Shown here: one piece after another, positions 60,542-64,000 of the stretch
Layout of the letters: each line of letters starts with the position of its first letter
How positions within the stretch are numbered: position 1 is the stretch's first letter
The notes under the pieces: model-generated
The model's database searches: none
Seen by the model: only the letters and a program-made list of their open reading frames with translations
What the model was told of the DNA's origin: nothing
Made by a program: the position numbers and the translations under genes
From: Treponema sp. Marseille-Q3903
GTDB taxonomy: Bacteria; Spirochaetota; Spirochaetia; Treponematales; Treponemataceae
NCBI RefSeq assembly: GCF_014334335.1
Contig: NZ_JACSEU010000001.1
Location: forward strand, 186,001-250,000
DNA length: 64,000 nt
Direction of reading: 5' to 3'

Positions 60542-62140
60542 TTACAGCAAAGGGGCAAAGACCCTTAAAGACCTTCCCAGAAATCTAGTATGGGAAGGTA
60601 TTTTTTTATAATCTTCAATTTTCATTTCTTCACAATCTGCAAGAGTTTTTTGAAAATCGCTTTCAATCTGTTCAATCACCGGGCAGTCATACATAACAGT
60701 TCCGCATTCAAAATGATGATACAAACTTCTGTAGTCAAGATTGATAGAGCCGACAGTTGCAAGGCAATCATCACTTATAAAAGTCTTTTGATGAATAAAT
60801 CCTTTTTTATAAAGATAAACATGAATTCCGTTTTCGACGAGAGTTTTCAAATACGTTTTACCGATACAAAACGTGAGATAATGATCAGGAACTGACGGAA
60901 CAATTACGCTTATTTCAACACCTCGCCGCGCAGCAAAAATAAAGGCATTCATCAGCTGATTATCTATGACGATATATGGAGTTGTGATGTGGACATATTT
61001 TTTTGCAGTGGAAATGATGTAATTATAGACATCTTCCGCAATATCTTGGTCATTAAAGGCGTCGTCTGCGTATGGAATCACAACTCCTCGTGCGTTTTTT
61101 TTAGGGGAAGGTTGCAAGAGATATTTAGCATAATCATCTTCTGCGTAAGTTTGAAGATTCCAAGTCTGTAAAAACATCTCTGTAAGGTTTTTTATTGCAG
61201 AGCCTTGAATGCAGATTGCATTATCTTTCCAGTACCCAAAACGGCAATGCCCTTTATTAAAATATTCGTTTGAGATATTGATTCCGCCAGTATATGCAAC
61301 ATCCCCGTCTATCACAACAATTTTACGATGATCACGGTTGTTCTGTGGGGTTGAGATAAACGGGACTAATGGTTGAAAAATGTGCGAATTTATTCCAAAG
61401 TTTTTAAGATATTTTTGATATTTTCTTGATGATGCCATCGGAGAGCCAATCCCGTCATACATTACGCGAACTTCAACGCCTTCGTGTACTTTTTGTTCGA
61501 GAAGCTCAAGCAAAAGCGCCCAAGTTTCATCAACTTCGATTATAAAAAATTCGATAAATATAAATTTCTTAGCTTTTTTTATAGATTCAAATAAATCCGG
61601 ATACAATTCTTCTCCGCTGCAAAAATACTTTACTTCAGTATTGATGTGAGGTGCAAATCCACCTCGAAAAAGATATTTGAGCAAACCTGTTATTTCCGGA
61701 TAATTTTTACAGATTGGCTCTATTTGCTCTTCCGGCAACGAAAACGGTTTTAACGCTTCTTTAAGATGCAGAAGGCGCTTTCTGGTAAGATAATGTCCCC
61801 CATTTATGTGAAAAAAAATGTATGCAAGGATTCCAAATATAGGAAAAAAAACAACAGGAACAAGCCATGCTATTTTAAATTCATTTTTCCCTCTACAGTT
61901 CGACAAATAAACAAAAAACAGAGAAGAAAAGAGAACAGAAGTTCCAAAATATAGTTCTATGTGTGGCTGTACTTTTATGATAAAAAAAAGAAATATTAAA
62001 ATCTGAATAAGAATCATCAGAAATGTGATAACTACCCGACTATAAACACCTTTGCGTAAAAGATCTTTACCGTGTCGGTCTTTTATAATCAGGTAATTTA
62101 AATCAACTTCTTTAGATTTTTTAGTAGTTTTGTGCTTCAA
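60542..62140 (-). CDS. cls: Cardiolipin synthase (PLD superfamily)
   Basis: A 532-residue membrane phospholipid synthase. Two N-terminal hydrophobic segments (about residues 33-55 and 58-80) precede two PLD domains with [20 protein letters not shown] and [24 protein letters not shown], both retaining the HxKxxxxD catalytic residues. The frame is open far into the rubrerythrin gene. I place the start at a TTG at 62140, which overlaps the rubrerythrin stop by 20 bases, because the next in-frame ATG lies within the first membrane helix. That start is uncertain. It makes cardiolipin from phosphatidylglycerol. Confidence 0.85.
   Translation of the reverse strand: MKHKTTKKSKEVDLNYLIIKDRHGKDLLRKGVYSRVVITFLMILIQILIFLFFIIKVQPHIELYFGTSVLFSSLFFVYLSNCRGKNEFKIAWLVPVVFFPIFGILAYIFFHINGGHYLTRKRLLHLKEALKPFSLPEEQIEPICKNYPEITGLLKYLFRGGFAPHINTEVKYFCSGEELYPDLFESIKKAKKFIFIEFFIIEVDETWALLLELLEQKVHEGVEVRVMYDGIGSPMASSRKYQKYLKNFGINSHIFQPLVPFISTPQNNRDHRKIVVIDGDVAYTGGINISNEYFNKGHCRFGYWKDNAICIQGSAIKNLTEMFLQTWNLQTYAEDDYAKYLLQPSPKKNARGVVIPYADDAFNDQDIAEDVYNYIISTAKKYVHITTPYIVIDNQLMNAFIFAARRGVEISVIVPSVPDHYLTFCIGKTYLKTLVENGIHVYLYKKGFIHQKTFISDDCLATVGSINLDYRSLYHHFECGTVMYDCPVIEQIESDFQKTLADCEEMKIEDYKKIPSHTRFLGRSLRVFAPLL
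60571..60609 (+). terminator. Intrinsic terminator inside the convergent cls gene
   Basis: ACCTTCCCA (60571-60579), an 11-nt loop and TGGGAAGGT (60591-60599) form a perfect 9-bp stem followed by ATTTTTTTAT. It would terminate the YD-repeat-like gene ending at 60532. It lies entirely inside the last 70 bases of the opposite cls coding sequence. Confidence 0.88.
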
Positions 62141-62657
62141 TTTGGAAAAATGCCTGAGGATGGGCACAAACTGGACAAACAGAAGGAGCTTCTTTTCCCA
62201 CAACAATGTGACCACAATTGCGGCATTGCCAGATTGCATCTCCATCCTTAGAGAAGACAACTTTGTCTTCTATGTTTTTTAATAGTTTGCGGTAACGTTC
62301 TTCGTGATGTTTTTCAATTGCCGCAACACCATCGAACATCTTTGCAATGTATTCAAAACCTTCTTCGCGCGCTGTCTTAGCAAAGCCTTCATACATATCT
62401 GTCCATTCATAGTTCTCGCCTTCAGCAGCAGCTTTAAGATTTTCCGCAGTTGAACCGATACCATTGTTCAAAAGCTTGTACCACATTTTTGCATGTTCTT
62501 TTTCATTGTTTGCCGTTTCTTCAAAAATCGCAGCAATCTGTTCGTAACCATCTTTGCGAGCTTTACTTGCAAAGAAAGTGTACTTGTTGCGAGCCTGAGA
62601 TTCTCCTGCAAATGCAGTCTGCAAGTTTTTTTCCGTTTGTGTGCCTTTTAAATCCAT
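62121..62657 (-). CDS. Rubrerythrin
   Basis: A 178-residue rubrerythrin. The four-helix diiron domain shows [53 protein letters not shown] and [19 protein letters not shown] with the Glu/His iron ligands. The C-terminal rubredoxin-like domain has [12 protein letters not shown] and [11 protein letters not shown] (CxxC pairs). It reduces hydrogen peroxide in anaerobes using NAD(P)H-linked donors. AGGAG ribosome-binding site. The cls gene overlaps its end. Confidence 0.96.
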   Translation of the reverse strand: MDLKGTQTEKNLQTAFAGESQARNKYTFFASKARKDGYEQIAAIFEETANNEKEHAKMWYKLLNNGIGSTAENLKAAAEGENYEWTDMYEGFAKTAREEGFEYIAKMFDGVAAIEKHHEERYRKLLKNIEDKVVFSKDGDAIWQCRNCGHIVVGKEAPSVCPVCAHPQAFFQIEAQNY

Positions 62658-62694
62658 GTAATTTCTCCTATAAATTCTTTAAATTACTCCCCTA

Positions 62695-62723
62695 AATATA
62701 TCAGCATTTTGATATAAAGTAAA
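62695..62723 (-). promoter_or_regulatory. Promoter of rubrerythrin-cls
   Basis: Minus strand TTTACT, 17-nt spacer, TATATT, about 35 nt before the ATG with an AGGAG ribosome-binding site. No PerR box can be claimed with confidence, although the region is AT-rich and partly symmetric. Confidence 0.4.
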
Positions 62724-62855
62724 ATTGTTAATGATATGCCTCCTGATTATTTTTTTTACGTGACTAATTTTGTTGAAAATTCATTCAAGATAATTTAAAG
62801 TAAAAGTATACTCATAAATGTGCCGATATTTTAGAAAAGGGATTTTGGAGAAAAT

Positions 62856-64000
62856 ATGAAAACTATTGGTATTAAACTTGCTGACGGATCTTTTTATCCG
62901 GTTTTGGAAGATAACACTGCGTCTGAAAAATCGCTCACGCTTACAACAGCCCACAACAACCAGACAAAGGTGATGGTTGATCTTTACCGTTCCCCTACTT
63001 GCTCTATGGAAGATGCAGAATATGTTGACTCTCTTCAAATTGAAAACTTGAACGCACATCCGAATGGGGTCGCTAATATATCATTTACAATTTCCCTTGA
63101 TGAAAATAACCAACTTTCAGCGAGAATTATTGATCAAGAAACAGGAAATCAGAGCAACACAACTATTTCTCTTGTCTCTAGAACTTTAGAAGAAAGGCTC
63201 GTAACCGATCAATATGATATTTCAGACAAAGAAGATAAAAAAATAAAAGGATTTGCTGCTGCCGGAGGGTTGTTAGCAGCGGCAGAAGCTTTGAGCTCTC
63301 AAAAAAATAAAAACGAAGAAAATGACATCGATATCAAGACGGAAATGGAAGAGCCTGTCTTTGAAGAAGCCTCTGTTGACATCCCTGTTAAAACAGAAAC
63401 AGAACAGGGTTCAAATGACATATCTGAAGAACAAACAGATGAATCTGTTGACCTCTTAATCGATGAAACGCAACCGATTGTAGACATCGATTCAGAAGAC
63501 ATTTCGGATTTCGAAATTCCCGACGAAAATGACACAATCGAAAAACAGACTGAACAAGATTCTGTTGAAAAAACATCAGACGATACTCAAATTTCAGAAA
63601 TCCCTGATGATGTTTTTGGCGAAAATAAAACAGAAGAAACTTCGGAAGATTTGTCGGATTTCAACTTTGATGACCTTGATCTTCCTGAGTCTGAATCGGA
63701 AAAAACAGAAGAATCTGTAGACATCACAATGGACGAACCGGAAAAAGAAGACTCAGAAAAAACGATTGATTCGACAGAAGAGACTGAATTTGAAATGCCG
63801 GAACAGACACAAGAGTCTTTGGACGATTCTTTGGACTCTTCATTGGATTTTTCAGAAGATGCAACTCTTGAAATGCCCACAGATAAAGAAGACTTTTTCG
63901 ATTCAGCAACAGAAGAAACAGCTGACAAAACAGCGGAATTCGATGACGATTTATCTAAACCCTCCGATGATTTTTCTTTTGACGACATTCCGTCCGAATC
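62856..64000 (+). CDS. Orphan DnaK substrate-binding-domain-like protein with long acidic tail (partial)
   Basis: The frame from the ATG at 62856 (GGAG site) is open to the window end, at least 381 residues. Residues about 4-115 resemble the Hsp70 substrate-binding domain: GIKLADGSFYPVLEDNTA, LTLTTAHNNQTKVMVDLYRS (compare LTTAEDNQT in DnaK), NANGVANISFTISLDENNQLSARIIDQETGN-like (HPNGVANISFTISLDENN; compare the DnaK GIL strand) and SLVSRTLEERL. No Hsp70 ATPase domain precedes it. From about residue 145 the chain is nearly all Glu, Asp, Ser, Thr and Ile with short repeats such as EDISDFEIPDEND. Whether it is a chaperone cofactor or a surface protein is unknown. Confidence 0.65.
   Translation, partial: MKTIGIKLADGSFYPVLEDNTASEKSLTLTTAHNNQTKVMVDLYRSPTCSMEDAEYVDSLQIENLNAHPNGVANISFTISLDENNQLSARIIDQETGNQSNTTISLVSRTLEERLVTDQYDISDKEDKKIKGFAAAGGLLAAAEALSSQKNKNEENDIDIKTEMEEPVFEEASVDIPVKTETEQGSNDISEEQTDESVDLLIDETQPIVDIDSEDISDFEIPDENDTIEKQTEQDSVEKTSDDTQISEIPDDVFGENKTEETSEDLSDFNFDDLDLPESESEKTEESVDITMDEPEKEDSEKTIDSTEETEFEMPEQTQESLDDSLDSSLDFSEDATLEMPTDKEDFFDSATEETADKTAEFDDDLSKPSDDFSFDDIPSE

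Noticed and set aside
63587-63988. Ser-rich open frame on the minus strand near the window end
   Set aside because: It mirrors the acidic tail of the DnaK-SBD-like gene and has the same origin as above.
1-64000. CRISPR array, tRNA, rRNA, insertion sequence, prophage or attachment site
   Set aside because: I saw no regularly spaced repeats, no tRNA-like cloverleaf sequence, no transposase or integrase frame and no target-site duplications. Absence is only by eye.

Overview
The window is AT-rich, densely packed bacterial chromosome with typical housekeeping and transport genes. It has no rRNA, tRNA, insertion sequence, prophage or CRISPR array that I could see. The mix of genes suggests an anaerobic, host-associated Treponema-like spirochete: relaxed lipoboxes, an outer-membrane/lipoprotein pair, an M23 peptidase next to a bactofilin, a YaaR/PSP1 pair, NfnAB, rubrerythrin, and ptsI beside der. 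The genus is an inference from gene content and protein style. I could not run a similarity search.

Layout. 1-5.0 kb: a CBS-domain gene cut by the window edge, then a complete branched-chain amino-acid ABC operon (livJ-H-M-G-F, minus strand). 5.3-7.3 kb: a GntR(YtrA-like)-ABC-permease operon with a candidate autoregulatory operator. 7.3-9.3 kb: a GGNGT-type phosphofructokinase overlapping an FMN-dependent alpha-hydroxy-acid dehydrogenase. 9.4-15.8 kb: ftsK, birA and the biotin ECF transporter bioMNY, with an 11+11 bp perfect BirA operator over the bioY -35 box. 15.8-20.1 kb: aspS, a PAQR/hemolysin III-like protein, a SpoU methyltransferase and a YchJ-like SEC-C protein. 20.3-25.4 kb: a GH18-like hydrolase, a UPF0210 protein, a GNAT, a MATE pump and a 57-residue membrane protein not found by simple long-ORF calling. 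25.6-32.5 kb: M23 peptidase, bactofilin, YaaR-like, PSP1, proS, an unknown exported protein and a GerMN protein. 32.5-38.9 kb: nfnB-nfnA and an outer-membrane-like protein with a large lipoprotein. 38.9-49 kb: tex, a PilZ-like protein, ptsI-der-merR-rsm22 and a WecA-type transferase. 49-57.8 kb: a LytS/YesM kinase, an AraC-type regulator, a Cache chemoreceptor and an Fbp/Afu-like ABC importer. 57.9-64 kb: a UDG-like protein, a LysR regulator, a YD-repeat-like exported protein, rubrerythrin, a cardiolipin synthase, and an orphan DnaK substrate-binding-domain-like protein that runs off the end.

The most striking pattern is regulatory. Many genes that open a transcription unit have a -10 hexamer ending only 6-9 nt before the start codon and no Shine-Dalgarno sequence, which implies leaderless or nearly leaderless mRNAs. 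Most genes inside operons, and some first genes with their own leader, have clear GGAGG-type ribosome-binding sites. Two terminators lie inside the 3' coding end of the convergent neighbour.
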